Positions 25,385 to 36,300 of a stretch of 52,816 bases of DNA are shown in pieces. The stretch lies in NCBI GenBank assembly GCA_017935785.1, contig JAGBGU010000053.1, forward strand, positions 1-52,816, read 5' to 3'. The stretch's first letter is position 1; each line of letters starts with the position of its first letter. The position numbers and the translations under genes are program-made. The notes under the pieces were generated by a model. It ran no database searches, was not told the origin of the DNA, and saw nothing but the letters and a program-made list of their open reading frames with translations. The stretch comes from Bacteroidaceae bacterium. Its GTDB lineage: Bacteria > Bacteroidota > Bacteroidia > Bacteroidales > Bacteroidaceae.

Positions 25385-27511
25385 ATGATAACACCACTTG
25401 GAAAACTGAAAAAGATTCTTTTTGGCTTAATGACAGCGATGGTCTTCATCGGATGTAAGGAACACATAGACATGTCTGCCCGCTATGTCTTTACTGAGGA
25501 AACCGTGTACAGCTATTTATCCAAACAGGACAAATACAGCCAATATGTGGATCTATTGGGCAAGGTAAAAGTAGGTCCCATCTCCAAATCCACACTAAAA
25601 CAGCTATTGGCTGCACGAGGTAACTATACAGTGTTCGCCCCCACCGATGATGCCATACAACTCTATCTGGACACACTTGCCATGAAAGGTATCATAGACA
25701 CGCCAGACTGGAACGGTTTCAGGGATTCCAGTACCCTTGATTCTGTATGCCAGGTTATCGTGTACAACAGCATCATTGACATGGGCGACGACCTTCAGCC
25801 CTACGAAACAGCAAACTTTCCGGTAATGAACAAGGGAGAGTTCCCCCTCTCCAATATGTATCAGCGCAAACTGGTTGTTACCTACTGCGACATACCGGAC
25901 AGCATCTGGATAAACGGTGCAAGCGTGGATGTATATAACCGCGACATACAGACCGAAAACGGTGTAATTCATTGTATGCACAACGTGGTAGCCCCCACAA
26001 ACAACACCCTGGGATACCTTCTGGAAGCTATCTATAACGAAAAGAGGCCAGGATATTACGTTTCCTCCATGCTGGTGAAAACAGTGGGTATGCTGGATAC
26101 GCTCTACAAGTATAGAGACGATGAATATGAAAAGCGCTATCAGGAAGGACTGATTACCAAAACCGTGGAACACACGTCAGGTATCGGCTTTACACAAGGG
26201 AAAGTGCCCGAACATCGTTATTACGGCTATACCTATTTTGCAGAAACAGACTCTTTCTGGCAAAAGGAACTGGGAAAAGAGCCGTTAGACATTACCGTAA
26301 ACGACGTAATGGACTACCTGCAGGCACAAAACCTGTACCCTGACGCCAAGGTGGATGATGACTATGAGCATGAAGACAATCTGCTGAACCGCTTTGTCAC
26401 ATACCATTTCCTGCCCATGCGTCTGGCGGCAGACCGTTTGGTTATCCACTGGAACGAGAAAGGTTACTCCATACATAACAAACAGCCCTCTATCGTAACA
26501 TACGAATACTATACCACCATGGGCAAGCGCCGCTTGATGAAATTCTTGGAAAGCCCGCAAAGCAACGGAGTGTGCATCAACCGTTTCCCCAATATTGACA
26601 ACGGCCGCAAGGGCGAATATATTGAATTGAGTTGCGACCCAGACAAAGTGGGTATCCGCGTAAGTCCGCCCGAAACAGACGGCGAGTTCAATGTCCGCAA
26701 CGGTATCATCTATCCTCTGAACGAGATTCTGGCCTATAAGCCCGAAGTGCGCCGCAATCTGCACAAGGAACGTATTCGCTGGGACATTGCCGCACAAATG
26801 CCGGAACTGATGAACAACGACATCCGTTCCCAATACTACAGCATGGGGCATACCGGTATTCCTTTCAGCAGCGAATACCCTTATCTTGACGATTGCTGGG
26901 TGGAAGACGACAGCTACTATTTCTATTACAACGGATGGGGGTCAACCATGAAGAACTATCAGGGAGACGAACTGAATATCCGCGGTAATCTGGACGTAAC
27001 CTTCCGCCTGCCTCCCGTTCCTGAAGACGGCATTTACGAACTGCGCTTCAATATCCAGAGCGACGGTTATAACCGAGGCATGGTACAGTTCTACTGGGGG
27101 AGCGACCAGGAACGCCTTGCGCCTATGGGTATCCCCATGGATATCCGCATGAGCGGTCTGGAACGCCGCACCACAGCCGGCACCTTCCCCAGCAATGTAG
27201 GATGGGAACAAGATTTGGAGGACGATCAAGACTATAACGCCGAAGTGGACAAGAAAATGCGTAATAACGGATTCATGAAGGGTGCAAACTGCTATTGCGA
27301 TGGCGGAACAGGAATGGCCGTAATGGCACGCGCAGACCCTTTGATTATCCGCCGTATCATCGTGCGGGAACCCATGAAGGCCGACGAGACCTATTATCTG
27401 CGCTTCAAGACCGTACTCGACGATGCCAGCCGCGAGTTCTACGTGGATTATCTGGAATATTGTCCGAAAGAAGTATATGACAACCCCGAAACACCAGAAG
27501 ACATCTGGTAA
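25385..27511 (+). CDS. Fasciclin (FAS1) domain surface lipoprotein
   Basis: A 708-aa lipoprotein with lipobox FIGC (Cys24). FAS1 features: 'YSYLSKQDKYSQYVDLLGKV', 'GNYTVFAPTDDAIQLYL' near 75-95 and 'ENGVIHCMHNVVAPT' near 200; a second, degenerate FAS1 repeat may follow to about 370. The C-terminal half is a large beta domain ending in aromatic-rich strands. In Bacteroidetes such proteins are surface lipoproteins often encoded beside SusC/SusD; here it stands alone. Adhesion or glycan binding is inferred from the fold only. Confidence 0.85.
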   Translation: MITPLGKLKKILFGLMTAMVFIGCKEHIDMSARYVFTEETVYSYLSKQDKYSQYVDLLGKVKVGPISKSTLKQLLAARGNYTVFAPTDDAIQLYLDTLAMKGIIDTPDWNGFRDSSTLDSVCQVIVYNSIIDMGDDLQPYETANFPVMNKGEFPLSNMYQRKLVVTYCDIPDSIWINGASVDVYNRDIQTENGVIHCMHNVVAPTNNTLGYLLEAIYNEKRPGYYVSSMLVKTVGMLDTLYKYRDDEYEKRYQEGLITKTVEHTSGIGFTQGKVPEHRYYGYTYFAETDSFWQKELGKEPLDITVNDVMDYLQAQNLYPDAKVDDDYEHEDNLLNRFVTYHFLPMRLAADRLVIHWNEKGYSIHNKQPSIVTYEYYTTMGKRRLMKFLESPQSNGVCINRFPNIDNGRKGEYIELSCDPDKVGIRVSPPETDGEFNVRNGIIYPLNEILAYKPEVRRNLHKERIRWDIAAQMPELMNNDIRSQYYSMGHTGIPFSSEYPYLDDCWVEDDSYYFYYNGWGSTMKNYQGDELNIRGNLDVTFRLPPVPEDGIYELRFNIQSDGYNRGMVQFYWGSDQERLAPMGIPMDIRMSGLERRTTAGTFPSNVGWEQDLEDDQDYNAEVDKKMRNNGFMKGANCYCDGGTGMAVMARADPLIIRRIIVREPMKADETYYLRFKTVLDDASREFYVDYLEYCPKEVYDNPETPEDIW

Positions 27512-27558
27512 GGAAAGTTTTCGTAATGTTCGACAACGATTAAGGGAAAAGAGAAAGC

Positions 27559-27740
27559 ACGTCTGGAAATTGCGATTTAGCGAGAGCAGCGACAAGTTTG
27601 CCTGAATTAAGCCGAACCGACAAACGAAACAGAGCAGAGGATGCTTGCGTTCTATACCTTGTAAGAAGGGAAACAAAGTCAAAGACGGAAATTTAAAATA
27701 GCCGGGGGCCTAAAAGCCCCCGGTTTTATTATGTCCGCAC
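27559..27740 (+). repeat. Two-hairpin REP-like element split by a MITE-core segment
   Basis: The first hairpin arms ACGTCTGG (27559-27566) and AAAGACGG (27681-27688) are separated by about 114 bp related to the core of the MITE-like elements (27567-27680, block GCAGAGGATGCTTGCG shared with 45.18 kb). The second hairpin (27702-27723, stem CCGGGGGC/GCCCCCGG) is followed by TTTTATT and probably terminates the fasciclin gene. The tail GTCCGCACAATAA matches the copy at 45.09 kb. Confidence 0.7.
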
Positions 27741-27929
27741 AATAATGACGTATGTCAAAATCTTGGAAAGAAACGGTGTGGTAACCTTCCCAAAGCATTT
27801 CGTGAACAATTATGACGAGCACGGGCACGACTCTTATCCCTCACACCCACTTCATGGCGCGTACTTCGCAAAGCATATCTTGGAGTTTTCCGTACCCGCT
27901 TCCAGAAAGGCAGTTTACATTCGGTAATG
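27741..27929. other. Gap without a supported gene
   Basis: A 60-codon frame (27745-27927) exists but has no family likeness; I see nothing else up to the stop codon of the GH36-like gene. Confidence 0.5.
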
Positions 27930-29939
27930 TCAGCGAGTGATGGCAAACACCGCCACATCGCTGGACGGAAGCGTTACCTGGATTTCCCCCTTAATTGTCA
28001 TACGGTTTCCTGTCCACAGTTCTTTTGCCTCGTATGAGGAAGAGGGATTCAATCCGAGGTCTGAAAGAGGCGTTGTCGTTTTCTGTTCATCTTCCGTATA
28101 GTTAAAGACAGCATAATAAGCCTTGTCTTCTCCGTCAATACGGACAAACCGGAACTCCGACTTCTCTCCATTTCCATACACGGGCCGGAAAGCCACTCCA
28201 TTGGCAATGGCATTGATTTCCGCATTTGTCAGGTATTTCATTGCCTTTTCCTTGACCTCTTCCGGCCCTTCGGCGCTAAAGTCGTCTCCTGCAATGAAAA
28301 TACCGGTTATGACACCCGAGGTAACACGCGCACGATTCTCACCGTCCGTAGCCTCTCTCAGCACAATGTGGTCCGGGTCGTTATACTGATACACACGGTC
28401 CATCCACCATCCGTAAGAAAGTGCGTTAAGGGTGTATTCCGTATCCTTTATCTTGTTCCAGGCATCACAGGCAATGCGTCTGGACTGCGCATACTGGGCA
28501 GGGAATATGGGTGAGATGGACAGGTTCATGTACATGTCTCCAAAATACTTGTCCAACAGTTTCATTCCAAAGTTGTATCCCTGTATGCCAGTCTGAATGG
28601 CGGGATTGTGCCACTTGTCAGCTTCCATAGCGCCATGGGTCATGAAGTCCATCTTCACATATTCAAAGCCCACCCGATGAAACAGTTCGGATGTTTTCTT
28701 CATCATAGCCTCTACTGCCGGATGAGTGGGATCCAAGGCATAGGCTCCGTCCAGTTCCTGCGGTTTTCCATTGGCATAGAGGTACACATCCTTGTATTTG
28801 CATCCGGGCACTTCCTGTATCTTGCGCTCCGGATCCTTTCCCCAGTCTGTAAACGGAGTCCAGTACACACCGGCCACCTGGCCGTTGGCTTTGCATCGGT
28901 CTACAAAATCCTTCAGTTCCTCTTCTGAGAAGATGTTCCAACCGGAATCCAGGCCAATATAGACCAAATTGTCCGTATTGGCAAAATGATTGGGCTGCAG
29001 ATTGCGTGCATAAAAGTCAGAGACCTCCAATGCCTTGGGATAGCGGAGATTGAACTGGAGTGCACCCCAACTGTTCCATCCGAAAGGAACCGCCTTGTCC
29101 CATGTCTTGGGTGGAGCCACCGTGGCATTGGCAGAGGCGTATTCTTCCATACCCATGCGCCAGTCGTCAAAACAGCCCAACAGGATTTTGGGCGACTTGA
29201 TGACAGTTCCCCTCAATGCACCATGAGATTTGCTGTCACGGGTTGTCTTGTCTGCCACACCTCCGTAACACTTCAGCGAACCGATGTTGTGTGCATTGCC
29301 ATGTCCCATAACAACAGCCGTTTTCCAATTGTCATGTTCCACCGAACCCACCACCAGCGCATGGCGGTTGTCATTGTTGTACACCGCCGTCACCTCATAA
29401 CTGGTCAGTTCGTCAAACGTAAGCGGACAGGAACGGTATCTGATCCAGCAATCATTATCAAACGGGATGAAAAGAGCGCGGTTGTCCTTGCCCTCAGCCA
29501 AAACCTGGGGCATTTGGTCCACATTAAGCGGTGACATGTAATTGGAAGCCACCTCTTCATCGGAAGACAAGGTGAAATCCGTCAATATATAATCCTTATC
29601 GGGATACACATAAAACGATTGTACCAACGCCGGCAACATTTCATCTGTATAGGATACCTCATACCTGAATCCCTTGCCAAAGACGTCTGCAATTTCTTTG
29701 ACCGACACAGAGCAATCCTCATAATCAAACGTGGTTATGATACTGTCCGACAACTTGTACGCGGCATACAGGTCATCAAAAACGCATAAAGAATCTTTAC
29801 TTATGTCTATACCTCCTGATTTTTTGTCAAGGCTCAGTTCCCAACTGCCGTTTACCAATGTCGTTTCTTCGGCACATCCGGCCAGCGCCAACATTCCGCC
29901 ACACAACCAAGCAGTGATTTTTCCGCTCATTTTCATCAT
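27930..29939 (-). CDS. GH36/GH27-like (clan GH-D) alpha-galactosidase-type lipoprotein
   Basis: A 669-aa lipoprotein (lipobox LAGC). An N-terminal beta-sandwich is followed by a TIM barrel with clan GH-D marks: 'PFGWNSWGALQF', the nucleophile motif 'YVKMDFMTHG' (Asp431) and the probable acid/base in 'RIACDAWN' (Asp492), then a C-terminal beta domain. The family removes alpha-galactosyl or related residues with retention; exact specificity is not readable. ATGs at 29939, 29936 and 29930 are all possible starts. Single gene with its own -7-like box at 29970-29977, convergent with the fasciclin gene. Confidence 0.82.
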   Translation of the reverse strand: MMKMSGKITAWLCGGMLALAGCAEETTLVNGSWELSLDKKSGGIDISKDSLCVFDDLYAAYKLSDSIITTFDYEDCSVSVKEIADVFGKGFRYEVSYTDEMLPALVQSFYVYPDKDYILTDFTLSSDEEVASNYMSPLNVDQMPQVLAEGKDNRALFIPFDNDCWIRYRSCPLTFDELTSYEVTAVYNNDNRHALVVGSVEHDNWKTAVVMGHGNAHNIGSLKCYGGVADKTTRDSKSHGALRGTVIKSPKILLGCFDDWRMGMEEYASANATVAPPKTWDKAVPFGWNSWGALQFNLRYPKALEVSDFYARNLQPNHFANTDNLVYIGLDSGWNIFSEEELKDFVDRCKANGQVAGVYWTPFTDWGKDPERKIQEVPGCKYKDVYLYANGKPQELDGAYALDPTHPAVEAMMKKTSELFHRVGFEYVKMDFMTHGAMEADKWHNPAIQTGIQGYNFGMKLLDKYFGDMYMNLSISPIFPAQYAQSRRIACDAWNKIKDTEYTLNALSYGWWMDRVYQYNDPDHIVLREATDGENRARVTSGVITGIFIAGDDFSAEGPEEVKEKAMKYLTNAEINAIANGVAFRPVYGNGEKSEFRFVRIDGEDKAYYAVFNYTEDEQKTTTPLSDLGLNPSSSYEAKELWTGNRMTIKGEIQVTLPSSDVAVFAITR

Positions 29940-29969
29940 ATTTATTATTATGGTAAGTGAAATATGGTG

Positions 29970-29977
29970 TAAAGTTA
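29970..29977 (-). promoter_or_regulatory. -7-like box TAACTTTA for the GH36-like gene
   Basis: One base from TAnnTTTG on the minus strand, 30 bp before the start codon. Confidence 0.45.
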
Positions 29978-30018
29978 AGGTGTTATCAGATATAAACCTA
30001 TTTGTTCGATATATTTTA

Positions 30019-30162
30019 TATTGCTGTCCGGTAAAAAATTGTCGTCAATAAAGAATTAGGGCTGACACTTCTCACAAGGTATCAGCCCTTTTGGTTATCT
30101 TTGCTTTGGACTAACATAAATATAACCATGGGCAAAGATAGTCATTTTACCGGACAGCAATA
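30019..30162. repeat. Inverted repeat from IS remnants
   Basis: TATTGCTGTCCGGTAAAA (30019-30036) and its complement (30145-30162) face each other across 108 bp. The right copy lies in the start of a transposase-like reading frame, so the left copy looks like the start of a second, inverted copy of the same IS type. Confidence 0.6.
30058..30092 (+). terminator. Hairpin plus T run inside the IS remnant
   Basis: AGGGCTGACAC pairs with GTATCAGCCCT with one mismatch, then TTTT. It could be an IS end structure that keeps outside transcription from entering the transposase. Confidence 0.5.
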
Positions 30163-30187
30163 TTTTGCAATGAGAAAGCCACACTGA
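30128..30187 (+). pseudogene. IS4-family transposase N-terminal fragment
   Basis: ATG at 30128 gives MGKDSHFTGQQYF and a stop after 19 codons. The opening resembles the DUF4372-type start of Bacteroides IS4 transposases (MGK-THF-GQ pattern). The rest of the gene is missing. Identification rests on about 10 residues. Confidence 0.45.
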
Positions 30188-30292
30188 TGCGATGACCGAC
30201 GCAACATGGTGGGATGGGCTACGCAACATGGTGCGAAATCCCCTTGGTACCATATGGCGGAGTGAAGAAACGAAGAGAGCTTGTTTCGCATA
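30188..30292. other. Gap between the IS remnant and the surface-protein terminator
   Basis: No gene or clear signal seen; contains two close copies of GCAACATGGTG (30201 and 30223). Confidence 0.4.
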
Positions 30293-30333
30293 CAAAAAAC
30301 AGGAAGCCGCATTCCATAGAGAACGCGGCTTCC
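30293..30333 (-). terminator. Terminator of the 2301-aa surface-protein gene
   Basis: Perfect 9-bp stem GGAAGCCGC/GCGGCTTCC (30302-30310, 30325-30333) followed on the minus strand by TGTTTTTT. Confidence 0.85.
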
Positions 30334-30361
30334 AAAAGTTATTCGGAATCAGAGGGACGTA

Positions 30362-33300
30362 TTACTTGATAGCCATCTTGTAAGTTCGTCCGTCGCCCTT
30401 GATTACATAGATTCCAGGCTTCAGGTTCATGCCACCAGCCTTGCCGTTGTAAACCACCTGTCCGTTGGTTGTGTAAACGGTTACCACGTCTGACTTGAGT
30501 GCGGGATCAGCCGTAATCTTGTCTATTGCGGTAAGCAGGTCGAAGGTGGGATAGCTTCCTTCTGCCATATCGCACTGCCAGGGAGCGCCCCAGCCTACAA
30601 CTGTGCTCTGCAATGCGGCAAAGTTAGAACCGTCGTAGAAGCTGATACCTGTCTTGGTGTCGGCAGCACCCTGCTTGTTCTCAACCTGTGCATAGAGTGC
30701 AGAAACATTATCCTGAGTAAGAGGTTCATTGTAAATGCGCGCATTTACAATTTCCCAGTTGGCTCCAGCTTCGGGAGTGGGAACTCCGTCCTTGGTGCCA
30801 GTATCCGCTCCAATACCAATCCAGTGGTCAATTTCATTGGCGGGGAATACCATATCGCCCTTCATCTCAACCATCTTAAGCAGCACACCGTTTACATAGA
30901 TGTACATCATCTCTTCTGTCTTATTATAAACACCCACAGCATGGTAGAATACCTTAGAGATGGGATAGATTTCACTTTGTGCCTTTACATAAGCGCCATT
31001 ATGAGTCAGGAAGTCCAAATGACCGCCGTTAATCTCGAATCCGAATCCGCCGCTTGCCATGGCTGAGAACATCTTGGAATTTCCGCCCACCTTGTCATAT
31101 TCGATGGCAAATGTGGTTTCCATAGAGAATCCGTCTGTAAGAGCATTCTTGAAGTTCTCGTTACCGGCATAGTCCACAATGTAGCAGTCTGTGGGATAGG
31201 TTCCCATCTCTGCCTTCATGGTGGCAATGTTGCGTCCGTACTTCTCGCTGTAAACCACTGTGGGTGCACCGTAAGTCTGTACAGTATGCTGCATGGGAGA
31301 AACGTCTGCGGCAGAGCCGTCCTCGTTGAATACGATATCCATCAGGTCGGCTGTAGGCAGAGCTGTTGTCAGGTCGGGAGCCGCATCAACGGTTGTACCG
31401 AAGTTGTTGTCTGTGTTGTTCCAAACCACTACATTTTCATAAGTAGAGGCAGGAGTGTAGGTCTTCTGGCCGCCGCCAACGATACCGCCACCCTTGTTCA
31501 TTGAACCCGCTGCATAAGCCTGGAGGATGGTCAGTTCGCCACGAACACGACCCACCAGTCCGCCGGTATAGTCGGCCTCGCTGGTAATTTCCACATTGGT
31601 GTAGCAGTTCTTGATGTAAGCAGGTCCGCCAACGTTACCTACCAAACCGCCTGCATAGCCAGAAGTCACGTTCAGCTTACCTGTTACCCATACATTGTAA
31701 AGCGTGCTGGTAATCTTCTTGGCATCATTTCCGATATACATGTCATGTCCCATGTAACCGGCCAGAATACCTGTTCCGGAAACATCGGCCTTCACATTCG
31801 CATTCTCGAATCCGACGTTGCGCACATCACCGCTAAGGATTCCGAAGAAGCTGTTGTAGTACTGGCCGGGAACGGTGCAGGAGAAGTTACGGATAACATG
31901 GCCGCAACCGTCAAAGTCGATAAAGTTCTGATATTCTCTTCCGTTAGCTATGTCTGAAGCCACGTTCAGCGGTGTCCAGTCTTCCACTTCGGCCATGTCA
32001 ATGTCGTTCAGAAGCTGTACATAGGTCTTCTTTCCGGCAACCATCTGCTTGCGCAGGTCTTCCATTTCTTCAGCGGTGGCAATCAGGATAGGATCGTCCT
32101 TTGTACCTGTGAACGGAACCATACTACCGGGAACCATTCTTCTCAGTTCTGCAATAGCAGCCTTCATATCTGCTACATCCTGTTCGGTTGCGCTCAGAGA
32201 AGCAATCTTTTCAACCGCAGCGTCACACAAAGCAGTCAGTGCATCAGCCGCAGCCTGCAGTTCGGGATGCTCGTCATAGTAAGAAATACCTTCGTCTGCA
32301 GTGTACAACTGGAATTCACTTACGTTCCAGTAAGCATATCCAGAAGTGGCTTGCAACATATTGAAGCGGATATACTGGTAGCTTCCACCCAACATGATGG
32401 GCTCGGTGTTCTTGAAGTATGCATCGTTTTGGTTAGGAATTTCAGGATACTCAACGACGCAGATTTCTGTCCAGGACTTTTCGTCATCAGGAGTATTGGT
32501 AGCCAGAATTCGAATCTTGTTGGGCGTATCATGCCAGAATTTCTCGGGGGCACCGTCGCCACGGCCAGAGTATTCCATATAGAATCCTCTTACAGCCTTG
32601 TCAAGAGCTACCTGCAGATACTGGGTTCCGGCTCTGAACTGGTCTTGTCCGGCACCAGAAGCGTCTGAGTGGAAGAAGGTCTTGGTACTGCCGTCAAGCA
32701 AGTTCTCAAGACCGCCCTCTGTGCCCCACTGGCAGTTGGTAGAGAACTGGTTGGTGTCATAAATCATGGGCTTTCCGCTCTTCTGCATAATGGGAGCAAG
32801 CAAGTTACGTGCAGTGAGCATAGCCAGACGCAACTCGTTGTTGATACCATCGTAATTAGAATAGCCTCCGTCCACGAGCAGAACCTTCATATGGCTCTGG
32901 TCAAGCACGGGAGAAGCGTCCTCACCAATAGTCTGTTTCCATTCCATACACTCGGGATGCCCCTCATTGGCCTGGTTCAGGATGTAAGCAATCTCGCCGG
33001 TAGCATAGACGTCTGTGCTTACGCTGTTGCGAGAATTGGTCATTGTTCCCAAATAACCACCACTGCGACCGTCACCGGTAACAAATGAGCCAGAGAAGCA
33101 GTAGTCTACAGTACCGAAGCGCTGCTGGTTGTCGTCACGGTTGTCACCTACGATCATACCGGCACGAGAGTAAGGATTGATGAAGTTCTTGTTCTCGAAA
33201 CAAGCACGAACCAAACCACCGTAGTTACCTGCGGCAATACCGCTGACAATCTCACCGGTATGGTTAACGCGTGAATTGATAATGGCGCAGTTTTCAATAA

Positions 33301-36300
33301 GACCGCCAGGGAGGTTCTGTCCGCACAATGCACCGTGACGTCCGGAATAAGCAGCCTTATCACCGAATTCGAATACATAATTGTCTATAATAAGGTTGCG
33401 GATGGTTCCAGAGTTGTTACCGAACACACCGCTGCTCGCATAATTTGAATTATAGGTAGCGGTCAGGTTCTTGATGCTGAAACCGCGTCCGTCAAATACA
33501 CCCTGGTATCCGGGAACGGTAATTTCGCCGCCGGCGCCGTTAAGATTGCCGGGAGTGGCATAGCCGATGGGAGCGTAGAAGGTAACGCCCGTCATGTCAA
33601 TATCATTGAGCAATACGGCGTCCATGGTGTTGCCGATACCTGCGTTAACCAGAGAAGCGAACATGATGAATTCCTTGGCATTACTGAGCTGTGCCACATT
33701 ATTTTCAATTACGGGCATGAATGAGAGTCCTTCGAAGGGATTTACATTCTGAGCCTCTTCCATAGAATAGGCACCATCCAGGTAAGCATTGGTAATGGTA
33801 TTGTAAGATTCGTCCATCTTGCCAGCCTCTGCCTCGGTAATCATTTCGGCAAGGAACATCTCACCGCTGATTTCCTGCAATACCTCGGCCTTGGTCATCA
33901 TGTTTGTATAGGCCATCTTGGTGTCATAGACTTCCTGCATCAGGTCGCCCAGTTCCTTTACCTTAGCCCATTTTTCCTCTACTGTTCCGGCTGCAGATAC
34001 GGTGCCAAGCACCTCGGCCACCTTGTTCTGTGTGGCCATAGCATAGTTGGGAGCGGCATTGGCATTGCCGTTTTCTACGCTGAATGTAGGATACTTCTCA
34101 TTCAGAGTGGTCAGTCGGGCCACCTGGCAAGCCAAAGTGCGGTCAATGGCCTCTTCAGCCAACGGATTGTCAAGTTCGCCACAGTATGTCATGCTGAACG
34201 GGCCAATCCAGGTCTGGTTGGCAGCCTTGCATCCGGGGGTAGAAACACCGATGCTCAGGGTTCCGTCCTCACCTACAAGTGCTACTACGGAATGCTGGTA
34301 CAGACCGTCGCCAAAAGCATAGGCCAGAGCGCTGCTGTTTGTGGGCAGATAACCGATGGTGTTACCCTCAATATCGGTTACGGGCTCGTACTTGTCTGCG
34401 TGTGCAGGGGCGGGATCGGCAGGCTGCATGCCTTCAATCAGGGCGGCAGTATAGACCTTGTTCTCTCCTGCATAGATAAATGAGTTCTGTGCATAAGACT
34501 GGTTATACCCGTCGGCACGATAGGCGGCATTTACCTTCAGTTCGTACACACCGGGGGTCAGGCCGGTAATGGTCTGGCCGAATTCTATGCGTGTCCCGGT
34601 TTCACCGATACGGGTAACACCGGCATCGCCCACGTTGGTAAAGCCAAGTGCATTGTTGTAAGTCCAGCCCTCGTTATTCTTGGCAAAGTCCGCATTCACA
34701 ATCATGCTGGTTACGTCGGCACCTGCCAGGTAACCTGTGGCAATGGCCTTGTCAAGCAGTTGCTGTACAAAAGCGGCCTCGGCTGCTATTCCTTCATTGT
34801 CCAGCAGCAGGTTCTCCATGACATATGCATAAGAACCGTTGGGGAATTGTGTAGAATCGGGTTCAACAGTCTCATTCAGGTAAGTTTCCAGCAATTCACG
34901 GCCGGCACCTCCGAAGTTGGTGTTTTCTGCCATATAGGCTGTCACCTCCTCAACCTTGGCCACGTATGCGGCATAAGCCTTGGCCGACTCAATCATAGCG
35001 GCACGAACCGCCTTCATTTCTTCCAGGATAGGAACAAATTCCTCAAGTGATGCAATGCCTTCGAGCTTTTCAATGAGCGCTGCATACTGTGCCGTGATTT
35101 CTGCCTGGCAAACGGTCTCGTCCATGAATGTGGATTCTTCGTCAACCAACATACTTACGAAGTCTGAAAGGCCGTCGGCAGAAATGTTCTCGTTGGTTCC
35201 GCTCAGAGATACCACTACCAGAGGCTTCTCCTTGTCCAGAACGGGATATTCGTCACCGCCCAACTCCTGACGCCATACGCCATTGGGGTTAAATGTGCTT
35301 CCGTTCAGTTTGTAAGCCACCTCACCGTTCTGGAACGCTTCGGCGCTGACATGGTCCTGACAATTGGTCTTGCCGCCGCCATAACCGCCACTGCGGCCTT
35401 CGCCCGTCACAAAGTTCTGGGAATAGCAGTTGATTACCTTTCCCTTACGAACCTGGTTGTCATCGTAGTTGTCGCCTACGAGCATACCGGCACGGGGATA
35501 AGGATTGATGTTGTTGTTGTATTCAAAGCAGTTCTGAATGGTTCCGCCATAATTACCTGCGGCAATACCGCTGACAATCTCGCCGGTATTTACCACATGG
35601 CTTTCCACCACATAGCAGTTTTCAATAAGACCCTCAACCAGCTGGCCAGCCAAAGCACCGTGACGACCACTGTAACCATTTTCCCAATAATAACCGACAA
35701 CACCCAGATTGCGCACCGTACCGGTTACGGTACCAAACACACCGCTGGTCGCATAAGCGTTATTGACGGTTGCGGTCAGATTGGCAATGGTAAAGCCCTG
35801 TCCGTCAAATTCGCCGGCAAAGCCGCGGTTTGAAATGGGCTGGCCGGTATGGTTAAGCTCATTGGAATTGGCTACGCCGATGGGCACATAGCCTTCAATG
35901 CCGCTCATGTCAATATGGTCTGTAAGGCGCACCTTAACCTCGCGGAAGAAGCCGCTGTTCACACCTTCTGACAGAGTCATCAGATCCTCGGCATTGGTTA
36001 CAAGGTACCATCCTTCTGCATCCTGTTCCAGAGCCAGTTCTGTTCCACCGACAATCTCCAGGTACTCTTCCTTGGTAATGAAATGGATGTTACGGATATC
36101 CAGTTCCACCTCGGCAACAGCGCCCGGGTCTATACGGAAGAACTCTCCCGCCTTGCCCCAATTGAAGCTCTTACGCTGGTCTTCTATGTTCACATACTTC
36201 ATTGTCCAGTCTTCAGCAGCGGGAATATCGAAAGACATCTCGCGTCCGCCGGCAATGGGAGAGAAGAAGAATTCAGCTCCGGAGATATCGGTTGCGGTCT

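Noticed and set aside
27745..27927. 60-codon ORF
   Set aside because: No family likeness, no promoter, abuts the 3' end of a convergent gene.
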